Positions 50,204 through 58,539 of a stretch of DNA of 64,000 nt are shown here, piece after piece; the first letter of the stretch is position 1, and each line of letters starts with the position of its first letter. The position numbers and the translations under genes were made by a program. Below the pieces are notes generated by a model. It had not been told where the DNA came from. It searched no databases and saw only the letters and a list, made by a program, of their open reading frames with translations. The stretch is from Pseudomonas sp. Irchel s3h17 (GTDB lineage Bacteria > Pseudomonadota > Gammaproteobacteria > Pseudomonadales > Pseudomonadaceae). The stretch lies in contig NZ_FYDL01000012.1 of assembly GCF_900187505.1 (NCBI RefSeq), positions 132,345-196,344 of the forward strand, in the 5' to 3' direction.

Positions 50204-51208
50204 GTGCCTACACCGCCAAACTGCTTCACCCCCGCCTTCGGCCTCGGCAACCCGCACCTGCAAACCTTGTGGGGGCCGCTGTGGCGTAAAACCACGCACC
50301 TGGACCGACAACGCGAACGCCTGTGGCTGGATGACGGCGATTTCCTCGATCTCGACTGGCATGGACCGCACAGCGCTGAAACGCCCTTGGTGCTGGTGCT
50401 GCACGGCTTGACCGGATCGTCGAACTCACCCTACGTCGCCGGCCTGCAAAAAGCCTTGTCCGCCCGGGGCTGGGCCAGCGTCGCGCTGAACTGGCGCGGC
50501 TGTTCGGGCGAACCGAACCGGTTGCCACGCAGCTATCACTCCGGCGTCAGCGAAGACCTCGCGGCGGCGATCAATCACCTGCGCGCGACACGCCCGTTAG
50601 CGCCGCTGTACGCGGTTGGCTATTCACTGGGGGGCAACGTGCTGCTCAAGCACCTGGGCGAAACCGGCAGTGACAGCCAGTTGCAGGGCGCCGTGGCGGT
50701 CTCGGTGCCGTTTCGCCTGGACCAGTGCGCCGACCGTATCGGCCAGGGTTTTTCCAAGGTCTACCAGGCGCACTTCATGCGCGAGATGCTGGCCTACATC
50801 AAGATCAAAGAGCGGCAGTTCCTCCTCGACGGCCGTCACGAGGGCCTGGCGACGCTGGCCCAACTGGGCTCGCTGGACAACATGCGCACCTTCTGGGATT
50901 TCGATGGCCGGGTCACCGCGCCGCTGCATGGCTTCGAAGACGCGCACGACTACTACCGCCGTGCCTCCAGCCGCTATTTCCTCGGTGAAATCCGCACGCC
51001 GACGTTGATTATCCAGGCGGCTGACGATCCGTTTGTCTTTCCCTACAGCTTGCCGGTGTCCAGCGAACTGTCGGCCTGCACGCAATTTGAACTGCAGGCC
51101 AAGGGTGGGCATGTCGGTTTTGTCGACGGCTCGCTGCACACTCCCGGTTACTACCTGGAGCGGCGCATTCCCGATTGGCTGGTTCAATCGGCTCGCGGAC
51201 AAGGCTAA
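50204..51208 (+). CDS. yheT: YheT-family alpha/beta hydrolase
   Basis: A 334-residue hydrolase. The N-terminal signature NPHLQTLWGPLWRK is typical of the YheT/ABHD1-3 family. LVLVLHGLTGSSNSPYVAGL gives the oxyanion region, YAVGYSLGGNVLLKHLGE the nucleophile Ser, and a late GHVGFVDGSLHTPGYYLE the His. Start choice is a GTG at 50204 (VPTPPNCF), since upstream sequence is the rsmD 3' region and contains hairpins. The substrate is unknown. Confidence 0.9.
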   Translation: MPTPPNCFTPAFGLGNPHLQTLWGPLWRKTTHLDRQRERLWLDDGDFLDLDWHGPHSAETPLVLVLHGLTGSSNSPYVAGLQKALSARGWASVALNWRGCSGEPNRLPRSYHSGVSEDLAAAINHLRATRPLAPLYAVGYSLGGNVLLKHLGETGSDSQLQGAVAVSVPFRLDQCADRIGQGFSKVYQAHFMREMLAYIKIKERQFLLDGRHEGLATLAQLGSLDNMRTFWDFDGRVTAPLHGFEDAHDYYRRASSRYFLGEIRTPTLIIQAADDPFVFPYSLPVSSELSACTQFELQAKGGHVGFVDGSLHTPGYYLERRIPDWLVQSARGQG

Positions 51209-51288
51209 TCCGGGCGAGCCGATCCGTTTCTGGCTACCGGCCCCTGGCCGAAACTGAATCGACCTCGGACAGTGGCCGGTCTGACGTC

Positions 51289-52143
51289 TCAGTCGCCGGT
51301 GGCAATCGCGCGCGCGGGGTCCGTGATCCACTCGCTCCACGAACCGGCATACAGTGCCCCCAGCGGATAGCCGGCCAGGCACAAGGCGAACAGATTGTGG
51401 CAGGCCGTCACCCCGGAACCGCAGTACGCCACCAATTCGGTGGGCGAGCGGTCACCGAGCTTTTCGGCAAAGCGCTGCTTGAGTTGGTCGGCAGGCAGGA
51501 AGCGCCCATCCGCGCCGAGGTTGTCGGTGAACGCCGCACATTGAGCCCCGGGGATGTGCCCGGCAACCGGGTCGATGGGCTCGACCTCACCACGAAAGCG
51601 CGGCAACCCACGGGCATCGAGCAAGGTCATGGACGGTTGCCCGAGGCGCTGTTGCAGTTTCTCGGCACTGAGCAGCAAGCTCGGGTCCGGCGTGCCGTGG
51701 AAGGTCCCGCGGATCCTGGTCGGCGCATCCAGGCTCAGCGGCAGGCCCGCGATGTGCCAGGCCTTGAGGCCGCCATCCAGGATGAACACGCCGTCGCGCT
51801 TGCCCAACCATGCCAACAACCACCAGGCCCGCGCGGCAAAGGCACCGGGGCCGTCGTCATACAGCACCACTTCACTGTCATTGCTGATGCCCCAGGCTTG
51901 CAGGCGCTCGATCAGCGACTGCGCCGCAGGCAACGGGTGGCGGCCGGTCACGCCCTTGATCACCGGGCCACTGAGGTCGCGCTCCAGATCGGCGAACACG
52001 GCACCGGCGATATGCCCTTCGGCATAGCTGCGCTGGCCGTAATCCGGATCTTCGAGGGCAAAACGACAATCCAGTATCACCAGCCCGGCCTGGTCTTTTT
52101 TCTGTTCCAGGGCAGTAGGGCTGATCAGTTGCGCGATGGACAT
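51289..52143 (-). CDS. 3-mercaptopyruvate / thiosulfate sulfurtransferase (SseA-like)
   Basis: A 284-residue protein with two rhodanese domains. The catalytic Cys is near residue 241 in LVAYCGSGVTACHNLFAL; the CGSGVTA loop points to 3-mercaptopyruvate rather than thiosulfate as sulfur donor. The inactive first domain includes VILDCRFALEDPDYGQRSYA. The inter-domain part has DARGLPRFRGEVEPIDPVAG. It is monocistronic and shares a short gap with laoR. Confidence 0.92.
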   Translation of the reverse strand: MSIAQLISPTALEQKKDQAGLVILDCRFALEDPDYGQRSYAEGHIAGAVFADLERDLSGPVIKGVTGRHPLPAAQSLIERLQAWGISNDSEVVLYDDGPGAFAARAWWLLAWLGKRDGVFILDGGLKAWHIAGLPLSLDAPTRIRGTFHGTPDPSLLLSAEKLQQRLGQPSMTLLDARGLPRFRGEVEPIDPVAGHIPGAQCAAFTDNLGADGRFLPADQLKQRFAEKLGDRSPTELVAYCGSGVTACHNLFALCLAGYPLGALYAGSWSEWITDPARAIATGD

Positions 52144-52176
52144 GGCAGGCTCCTGTGAGTAAGTCTGAGTTCGATG

Positions 52177-52848
52177 CTACTGCACTTCTTCGAGGGCCTG
52201 GGCCAATGGCACGTAAAACTCCTCGAATAAAGCACTCACCTCTTCGCGCGCCTGCTCGGTGACAAACCCGGCTTCCAGCACCAGGACCTGATAAACGCCA
52301 CGCTTGATGGCTTGCTCGCTCAGGTGGCTGGAGTTTTCCCGGGTCGTGCACAGGAAGCGCACCCAGGAGGTCAGGATGATCCAGGCATTGAGCGTCAGGG
52401 ATTCGATCTGCACCTTGTCCATGCGCAGGATCCCGGCCTCGACAAAGCCTGCGTAGATCGCCGTGCCCTGGATCAGGCAGCGCTGGGAAAAGCGCCGGTA
52501 GCGGGCCGCCAGCTCGGCATCGTTGTCGAGCAGGTGCTCCAGGTCCCGGTGCAGGAACCGGTACCGCCACATGGCCGCCAGCAACGCCTGCAAATAGAAG
52601 CGCTTGTCCGCAACCGTGGCCGCACGGCCCTGGGGCGGACGCAGAAAGCTTTCGACCAACGCCTCGTACTCACTGAACAACACGGCGATGATCGCCTGCT
52701 TGTTGGGGAAGTGGTAGTACAGGTTGCCCGGAGAAATCTCCATGTGCGCGGCAATATGGTTGGTGCTGACGCTGCGTTCGCCCTGCTGATTGAACAGCTC
52801 AAGGCTGTTCTGCACGATGCGCTCGCTGGTTTTTATCCGTGGGGCCAT
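52177..52848 (-). CDS. laoR: TetR-family regulator LaoR
   Basis: A 223-residue TetR-type repressor. The helix-turn-helix is ERIVQNSLELFNQQGERSVS then HIAAHMEISPGNLYYHFPNK. It is divergent from the laoC-laoB-laoA genes and syntenic with PA0367, described as LaoR. I use the ATG at 52848, which gives the normal TetR start (MAPRIKTSERI). An in-frame ATG at 52884 has a better ribosome-binding site (TAGG), so 12 extra residues are possible. Two palindromes in the divergent promoter region are operator candidates. Confidence 0.88.
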   Translation of the reverse strand: MAPRIKTSERIVQNSLELFNQQGERSVSTNHIAAHMEISPGNLYYHFPNKQAIIAVLFSEYEALVESFLRPPQGRAATVADKRFYLQALLAAMWRYRFLHRDLEHLLDNDAELAARYRRFSQRCLIQGTAIYAGFVEAGILRMDKVQIESLTLNAWIILTSWVRFLCTTRENSSHLSEQAIKRGVYQVLVLEAGFVTEQAREEVSALFEEFYVPLAQALEEVQ

Positions 52849-52893
52849 GGCTTGGGCTTTAATCCAGAGTGCGTTGATGGGCATCTTACGACC

Positions 52894-52909
52894 TATCCGT
52901 CGACGGATA
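52894..52909. promoter_or_regulatory. Perfect 16-bp palindrome, LaoR operator candidate
   Basis: TATCCGTCGACGGATA is identical to its reverse complement. It lies 10 bp upstream of the earlier laoR start (52884) and about 85 bp from the laoC start, a place suited to repression of both genes by a TetR dimer. Confidence 0.6.
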
Positions 52910-52939
52910 AATCATCGCTTCCCGAGGTAATCATTTGAC

Positions 52940-52963
52940 TTTTTAGAGCATAGACTCTAAAAA
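52940..52963. promoter_or_regulatory. Second inverted repeat in the laoR-laoC promoter region
   Basis: TTTTTAGAG (52940-52948) and CTCTAAAAA (52955-52963) form a 9-bp perfect inverted repeat with a 6-base spacer. It ends 31 bases before the laoC ATG, overlapping the likely laoC promoter. Confidence 0.5.
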
Positions 52964-52994
52964 CTTCTCCAGTCTAACAATAATCGGAGCCACC

Positions 52995-54425
52995 ATGACC
53001 GCCGACATTGCCTACCTGCAAAACGCCCAGCAGGCCTTGAACGAGCTTAACGACCTGTTTACCGCCCAGCGTCAGGCATACGCGGCCAACCCGATGCCGC
53101 CCGCGGCGCAGCGCCAGCAGTGGCTCAAGGCTCTGCGTGACCTGTTGAGTGACGAGCGCCAGGCCCTGATCGACGCCATCAGCCAGGATTTCAGCAACCG
53201 CAGCGCGGATGAAACCCTGCTCGCCGAACTGATGCCGAGCCTGCACTGCATCCACTACGCCAGCAAACACCTCAAGGGCTGGATGAAAGCCTCCCCGCGC
53301 AAGGTCGGCGCCGCGTTTCAGCCGGCCAAGGCCAAGGTGGTCTATCAGCCACTGGGGGTGATCGGGATCATCGTGCCGTGGAACTATCCGCTGTACCTGG
53401 CCATCGGGCCGCTGGTCGGCGCCCTGTCGGCCGGCAACCGGGTGATGCTCAAGCTCAGCGAGTCCACGCCCGCCACAGGCGCCCTGCTCAAGACCTTGCT
53501 GGCCAAAGTGTTCCCCGAAGACCTGGTGTGCGTGGTCCTGGGTGAAGCGGACATGGGCATCGCCTTCTCCCGCCTGCCGTTCGACCACCTGTTGTTTACC
53601 GGGGCCACCAGCATCGGCAAACACGTGATGCGGGCCGCGGCCGAACACCTGACACCCGTCACCCTGGAACTGGGCGGCAAATCCCCGGCCATCGTGTCCC
53701 ACGACGTACCGCTCAAGGACGCCGCCGAGCGCATTGCGTTCGGCAAGACCCTCAACGCCGGACAAACCTGCGTCGCGCCCGACTATGTGCTGGTGCCTGA
53801 AGAACGGGTCGGCTCCTTTGTCGAAGCCTATCGCCAGGCGGTTCGCGGGTTCTACCCGACCCTCGCGGACAACCCCGACTACACCGCCATCATCAATGAC
53901 CGCCAACTGGCGCGGCTGCACGGCTACCTCAGCGACGCCACCAGCAAGGGCGCGTTGCTGGTGCCGATGTTCGAGCAGGACCAGGGGCGGCGCATGGGCC
54001 ACAGCCTGCTGCTCAATGTCAGCGACGACATGACTGTGATGCAGGACGAGATCTTTGGCCCGGTGCTGCCGATCGTGCCCTACAAAACGCTGGATGACGC
54101 CTTCGCCTACATCAACCAACGGCCGCGTCCGCTGGCGCTCTACTATTTCGGCTACGACAAGGCCGCACAGAACCGCGTCCTCCAGCACACCCATTCCGGC
54201 GGTGTGTGCCTGAACGACACCCTGCTGCATGTGGCCCAGGACGACATGCCGTTTGGCGGTATCGGCGCGTCAGGCATGGGCCACTACCATGGTCATGAAG
54301 GTTTCCTGACCTTCAGCAAGGCCAAGGGTGTCTTGATCAAGCAGCGCTTCAACGCAGCGAAACTGATTTACCCGCCTTACGGCAAATCCATCCAGAAGCT
54401 GATTCAGAAGCTGTTCATCCGCTGA
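52995..54425 (+). CDS. laoC: LaoC, aldehyde dehydrogenase (coniferyl-aldehyde type)
   Basis: A 476-residue NAD(P)-dependent aldehyde dehydrogenase. The active-site Glu is near residue 225 in VTLELGGKSPAIV, and the nucleophile Cys near 259 in KTLNAGQTCVAPDYVLVPE. GIIVPWNYPLYLAIGPLVGA binds the cofactor. The sequence is of the class 3 / CalB type, lacking the longer N-terminus of class 1 enzymes. In P. aeruginosa LaoC oxidises the aldehydes made by LaoA from long-chain alcohols to fatty acids. A hydrophobic, basic C-terminus (LIQKLFIR) suggests weak membrane contact. Confidence 0.92.
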   Translation: MTADIAYLQNAQQALNELNDLFTAQRQAYAANPMPPAAQRQQWLKALRDLLSDERQALIDAISQDFSNRSADETLLAELMPSLHCIHYASKHLKGWMKASPRKVGAAFQPAKAKVVYQPLGVIGIIVPWNYPLYLAIGPLVGALSAGNRVMLKLSESTPATGALLKTLLAKVFPEDLVCVVLGEADMGIAFSRLPFDHLLFTGATSIGKHVMRAAAEHLTPVTLELGGKSPAIVSHDVPLKDAAERIAFGKTLNAGQTCVAPDYVLVPEERVGSFVEAYRQAVRGFYPTLADNPDYTAIINDRQLARLHGYLSDATSKGALLVPMFEQDQGRRMGHSLLLNVSDDMTVMQDEIFGPVLPIVPYKTLDDAFAYINQRPRPLALYYFGYDKAAQNRVLQHTHSGGVCLNDTLLHVAQDDMPFGGIGASGMGHYHGHEGFLTFSKAKGVLIKQRFNAAKLIYPPYGKSIQKLIQKLFIR

Positions 54426-54451
54426 CATTCCATTGCCGGGTAATAACAATA

Positions 54452-54997
54452 ATGAACCCCAGTCTGTCCGATTCCCCCGCGCTGTCACGGCGCGGCCTGC
54501 TCAAGTTCAGCCTTGGCGCCACCGCCTTCCTCGCCACCGCAGGCCTTGGCGCCAGCCTCAGCGGTTGCTCGGCCAGCACCCCGGCCAGCGGCTTTGCGGT
54601 ACTGCGCAGCAGCGACCTGCCGTTTCTGCGGGCCCTGCTCCCGGTGATGCTCGACGGCGCCATCGCGCCCGAGAAGATGCCGACTGCCCTCGAGGGCACC
54701 CTGAAATCGCTGGATGACAGCCTCAATCATTTATCGCCAGAAATGCTCAAGCTGACCCAGCAGTTGTTCGACGTGCTCGCCATGCCCGTCACCCGCGGCC
54801 CCTTGACCGGAATCTGGGGTGCCTGGGAGAACGCCAGCGGCGATGACATCCGCCACTTCCTGCAACGCTGGGAAAATAGCTCCCTGAGTCTGTTGCGCAT
54901 GGGCCACAGCTCGATCCTGCAACTGGTGATGATGGCCTGGTACAGCCGCGCCGAGTCATGGGCACATTGCGGCTATCCCGGCCCACCCACCGTGTAA
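54452..54997 (+). CDS. laoB: LaoB, Tat-signal protein with lipobox
   Basis: A 181-residue exported protein. The N-terminus carries a twin-arginine motif (LSRRGLLKFSLG) followed by a hydrophobic stretch (ATAFLATAGLGASLSGC) that ends in a lipobox LSGC. It is therefore probably a Tat-exported lipoprotein. The rest is helical and matches no enzyme I know. In P. aeruginosa LaoB is needed for LaoA activity. It lies between laoC and laoA in the same operon and could anchor or mature LaoA at the membrane. Confidence 0.88.
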   Translation: MNPSLSDSPALSRRGLLKFSLGATAFLATAGLGASLSGCSASTPASGFAVLRSSDLPFLRALLPVMLDGAIAPEKMPTALEGTLKSLDDSLNHLSPEMLKLTQQLFDVLAMPVTRGPLTGIWGAWENASGDDIRHFLQRWENSSLSLLRMGHSSILQLVMMAWYSRAESWAHCGYPGPPTV

Positions 54998-55065
54998 GAC
55001 CGTGGTTCGCCTGTGATGGGGCTGTCTGCCTCACTCCACTACTCAAAATAAAAAGAGAGTCCCAG

Positions 55066-56661
55066 ATGCCTGTACCCGACCCGTTCCGCGAAGGCATGGC
55101 CCGCGGCTGGAAAACCTACAATGGCTCGCAACTGGCCAATGACCTGACATTGGAAGCCGACATTGCCATCATCGGCAGCGGCGCGGGCGGCGGTACCACC
55201 GCCGAAATCCTCAGCGCCGCCGGCTACAAGGTGCTGCTGATTGAAGAAGGCCCGCTCAAGACCAGCAGCGACTTCAAGATGCTGGAAGACCAGGCCTACA
55301 CCAACCTCTACCAGGAAGGCATCGGCCGCATGAGCAAGGACGGTGCGATCACCATCCTCCAGGGGCGCGCGGTAGGCGGTACGACACTGATCAACTGGAC
55401 CTCGAGCTTTCGCACCCCCGAGCCGACCCTGGAACACTGGGCCAAAGAGCATGACGTCAAAGGCCACAGCCCGGCCGAGATGGCGCCCTGGTTCGAGAAA
55501 ATGGAGCAGCGCCTTGGCGTCGCCCCCTGGCTGGTGCCACCCAACGCCAACAACGATGTGATCAAGAAAGGCTGTGAACAACTCGGCTACAGCTGGCACG
55601 TGATCCCGCGCAACGTGCGGGGCTGCTGGAATCTGGGCTATTGCGGCCTGGGCTGCCCGACCAATGCCAAGCAATCGATGATCGTCACCACCATCCCCGC
55701 CACGCTGGAAAAAGGCGGCGAACTGCTTTACCTGGCCCGCGCCGAACAACTGCTGATCAAGGACGACAAGGTCACCGGCCTGCAGTGCGTGGCAATGGAC
55801 GAGCGTTGCGTGGCCCCGACCGGACGCACCATCACCGTCAAGGCGCGCCACTACGTGCTGGCCGGCGGCGGCATCAACAGCCCGGCGCTGCTCCTGCGCT
55901 CCAGGGCGCCAGACCCACATGCGCGCCTGGGCAAACGCACCTTCCTGCACCCGGTGAACATGTCCGCCGGGCTGTTCGATAACGTGATCAACCCGTTCTA
56001 CGGCGCGCCGCAATCGATTTACTCCGACCATTTCCAATGGCAGGACGGCACCACCGGCAAGATGTCCTACAAGCTGGAAGTACCACCGTTACACCCGGCA
56101 TTGGCGGCGACCCTGCTCGGTGGCTTTGGTACCGAGAGCGCCGAGCACATGCACCAGTTGCCGCACACCCACGCGATGCTGGCGCTGATGCGCGACGGTT
56201 TTCACCCCGACAGCACCGGCGGCAGCGTCGAGTTGCGTGGCGATAACACGCCCGTGCTCGACTACCAGGTGTCGGACTATGCCTGGGATGGCCTGCGCCG
56301 GGCGTTTCACAGCATGGCCGAGATCCAGTTCGCCGGGGGCGCAAAGGCCGTCATGCCCATGCACGCCGACGCGCGCTACGTGAAAACCCTGGCCGAAGCC
56401 CGCACCATGATCGACGGCCTGAGCCTTGAGCTGTACCGCACCCGCCTGGGCAGCGCCCATGTGATGGGCGGCTGCGCCATGGGTGAAAACCCGAAAAACG
56501 CCGTCACCGACAGCCTTGGCCGTCACCATCAACTGAGCAACCTGTCGATTCACGACGGCTCGCTGTTCCCCACCAGTATTGGTGCCAACCCACAATTGTC
56601 GGTCTATGGGCTGACCGCACAATTGGCCAGCGCACTGGCGGAGCGTTTAAAAAACGCATGA
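55066..56661 (+). CDS. laoA: LaoA, GMC-family long-chain alcohol dehydrogenase
   Basis: A 531-residue flavoprotein. ADIAIIGSGAGGGTTAEILS binds FAD; GRAVGGTTLINWTSSFRTPE is the first GMC signature. GYCGLGCPTNAKQSM is a Cys-rich segment shared by membrane-linked alcohol dehydrogenases and alcohol oxidases. GGGINSPALLLRSRAP matches the second GMC signature, and HVMGGCAMGENPKNAVTD near the end contains the catalytic His/Asn region. There is no signal peptide, so export with the Tat protein LaoB is one possibility. It is the P. aeruginosa PA0364 counterpart. Confidence 0.92.
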   Translation: MPVPDPFREGMARGWKTYNGSQLANDLTLEADIAIIGSGAGGGTTAEILSAAGYKVLLIEEGPLKTSSDFKMLEDQAYTNLYQEGIGRMSKDGAITILQGRAVGGTTLINWTSSFRTPEPTLEHWAKEHDVKGHSPAEMAPWFEKMEQRLGVAPWLVPPNANNDVIKKGCEQLGYSWHVIPRNVRGCWNLGYCGLGCPTNAKQSMIVTTIPATLEKGGELLYLARAEQLLIKDDKVTGLQCVAMDERCVAPTGRTITVKARHYVLAGGGINSPALLLRSRAPDPHARLGKRTFLHPVNMSAGLFDNVINPFYGAPQSIYSDHFQWQDGTTGKMSYKLEVPPLHPALAATLLGGFGTESAEHMHQLPHTHAMLALMRDGFHPDSTGGSVELRGDNTPVLDYQVSDYAWDGLRRAFHSMAEIQFAGGAKAVMPMHADARYVKTLAEARTMIDGLSLELYRTRLGSAHVMGGCAMGENPKNAVTDSLGRHHQLSNLSIHDGSLFPTSIGANPQLSVYGLTAQLASALAERLKNA

Positions 56662-56776
56662 AAAAATCGATTATTCGCAGCGTCTATAGTGCTTTCTTAC
56701 CGCAAAGGTGGCTTGGCCGACCGGGAATGCTGCGATACCATCCGACTCCCCAACGGATTCCCGCCAGGACGACGCG

Positions 56777-57256
56777 ATGAACCGAGTGTTGTACCCAGGT
56801 ACCTTCGACCCTATTACCAAGGGCCATGGCGATCTGGTCGAACGCGCCTCGCGCCTGTTCGACCACGTGATCATCGCCGTCGCCGCCAGCCCGAAGAAAA
56901 ACCCGCTGTTTCCCCTGGAACAGCGCGTGGAACTGGCTCGCGAGGTCACCAAGCATCTGCCGAACGTCGAAGTCGTCGGCTTTTCGACGCTGTTGGCGCA
57001 CTTCGCCAAAGAGCAGAATGCCAACGTGTTCCTGCGTGGTTTGCGCGCCGTGTCGGACTTCGAATACGAGTTCCAGCTGGCCAACATGAACCGCCAGTTG
57101 GCCCCGGATGTCGAAAGCCTGTTCCTCACGCCCTCCGAGCGTTATTCGTTTATTTCGTCGACGCTGGTTCGTGAAATTGCAGCCCTGGGCGGCGATATCA
57201 CCAAGTTCGTCCACCCTATCGTGGCCGATGCCCTGACCCTGCGCTTCAAGAAGTAA
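56777..57256 (+). CDS. coaD: Phosphopantetheine adenylyltransferase
   Basis: A 159-residue nucleotidyltransferase that makes dephospho-CoA. RVLYPGTFDPITKGHGDLV contains the nucleotide-binding TxGH-like motif, and YSFISSTLVREIAALGGDI the second ATP-binding signature. The frame is open from 56708, but ATG 56777 gives the family start and length. A terminator follows directly. Confidence 0.96.
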   Translation: MNRVLYPGTFDPITKGHGDLVERASRLFDHVIIAVAASPKKNPLFPLEQRVELAREVTKHLPNVEVVGFSTLLAHFAKEQNANVFLRGLRAVSDFEYEFQLANMNRQLAPDVESLFLTPSERYSFISSTLVREIAALGGDITKFVHPIVADALTLRFKK

Positions 57257-57262
57257 CGACCG

Positions 57263-57294
57263 AAAAACGTCCGCGCCCGGCCCGGACGTTTTTT
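57263..57294 (+). terminator. Rho-independent terminator after coaD
   Basis: AAAACGTCCG (57264-57273) pairs with CGGACGTTTT (57283-57292) around a 9-base GC-rich loop, followed by T-rich sequence. It starts 7 bp after the coaD stop codon. Confidence 0.92.
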
Positions 57295-57395
57295 GCCCTC
57301 CATCGCCCCCGCGTGCACTGCGCTCGTCAATGCGGCACAATTGTGCGCATTAGTTTTCAGATGCCTGGGTCGACAGCCCCGGCAGGAGCCCCACA

Positions 57396-57647
57396 ATGTC
57401 CCTGATCATCACCGACGATTGCATCAACTGCGACGTCTGCGAACCCGAGTGCCCGAACGCCGCCATCTCCCAGGGCGAAGAGATCTACGTGATCGACCCG
57501 AACCTGTGCACCCAGTGCGTCGGCCACTATGACGAACCACAATGCCAGCAGGTTTGCCCGGTGGATTGCATTCCGCTGGACGAAGCCCATCCGGAAACTG
57601 AAGAGCAGTTGATGGTGAAGTACCGGAAAATTACCGGTAAGGCTTGA
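57396..57647 (+). CDS. fdx: YfhL-type ferredoxin, two [4Fe-4S] clusters
   Basis: An 83-residue electron carrier. The first cluster motif is CINCDVCEPECPNAA. The second half has CTQCVGHYDEPQCQQVCPVD, with an 8-residue insertion between the Cys pairs. Insertion plus a C-terminal tail (HPETEEQLMVKYRKITG) is characteristic of Allochromatium-type 2[4Fe-4S] ferredoxins. These have very low redox potentials. The physiological partner is not evident. Confidence 0.95.
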   Translation: MSLIITDDCINCDVCEPECPNAAISQGEEIYVIDPNLCTQCVGHYDEPQCQQVCPVDCIPLDEAHPETEEQLMVKYRKITGKA

Positions 57648-57696
57648 ACCCTGTCGCGCCTGAAAGGGCGCACTTGCGGGCTATCACGCCCTGCTG

Positions 57697-58509
57697 TCAG
57701 CGCTGGCACCGTGGGCAAAACACACTCGCGCGCTGCCCCAGCTTCACGTCTCGAAGCTCTGTCCCGCACACCTTGCAGCCTTCCCCGCCCCGGCCGTAGA
57801 CGAACAGTTCCTGCTGGAAGTAGCCCGGCTGGCCGTCACCGCCAACGAAGTCACGCAAGGTGGTGCCGCCGCGCTCGATGGCCGCGGCCAGAATGCGTTT
57901 GATCTCGATCGCCAGCTTCAGGTAGCGCGCCCGGGAAATCCCCTTGGCCTCGCGGCGCGGATCGATCCCGGCGGCAAACAGCGCTTCGGTCGCATATATA
58001 TTGCCAACCCCTACCACCACGGCGTTGTCCATGATGAAGGGCTTGACCGCCATGGAGCGTCCCCGCGACAGCTGAAACAACCGCTCACCGTCGAACAGGT
58101 CAGTCAACGGCTCGGGGCCGAGGCGAATCAGCAATTCATGATGCAGCGGGTCGAGACTCCAGAGCATCGCGCCAAAACGTCGCGGGTCGGTGTAGCGCAG
58201 GGCCAGGCCGGACTCCAGCTCAATGTCCACATGCTCATGCTTGGCCGCTGGCAGCCCGATCTCCACCAGGCGCAAATTACCCGACATGCCCAAGTGGCTG
58301 ATCAAGGTGCCGACTTCGGCATTGATCAGCAAATACTTGGCACGGCGGTCCACCCCCACGATGCGCTGCCCGGAAAGGCGTACATCGAGGTCCTCCGGAA
58401 TCGGCCAGCGCAAGCGCCGCTCGCGCACAATCACGCGGCTGACACGCTGGCCTTCAAGGTAGGGCGCAATACCGCGGCGGGTGGTTTCGACTTCTGGCAA
58501 TTCGGGCAT
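57697..58509 (-). CDS. mutM: Formamidopyrimidine-DNA glycosylase MutM
   Basis: A 270-residue base-excision repair enzyme removing 8-oxoguanine. PELPEVETTRRG carries the catalytic N-terminal Pro and Glu. LISHLGMSGNLRLVE and MDNAVVVGVGNIYATEALFA are conserved. The C-terminal zinc finger reads CKVCGTELRDVKLGQRASVF then CPRCQR. All residues needed for activity are present. Confidence 0.97.
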   Translation of the reverse strand: MPELPEVETTRRGIAPYLEGQRVSRVIVRERRLRWPIPEDLDVRLSGQRIVGVDRRAKYLLINAEVGTLISHLGMSGNLRLVEIGLPAAKHEHVDIELESGLALRYTDPRRFGAMLWSLDPLHHELLIRLGPEPLTDLFDGERLFQLSRGRSMAVKPFIMDNAVVVGVGNIYATEALFAAGIDPRREAKGISRARYLKLAIEIKRILAAAIERGGTTLRDFVGGDGQPGYFQQELFVYGRGGEGCKVCGTELRDVKLGQRASVFCPRCQR

Positions 58510-58539
58510 GGCGTACTCGGCTCAGGAAAGGTCCGACAC

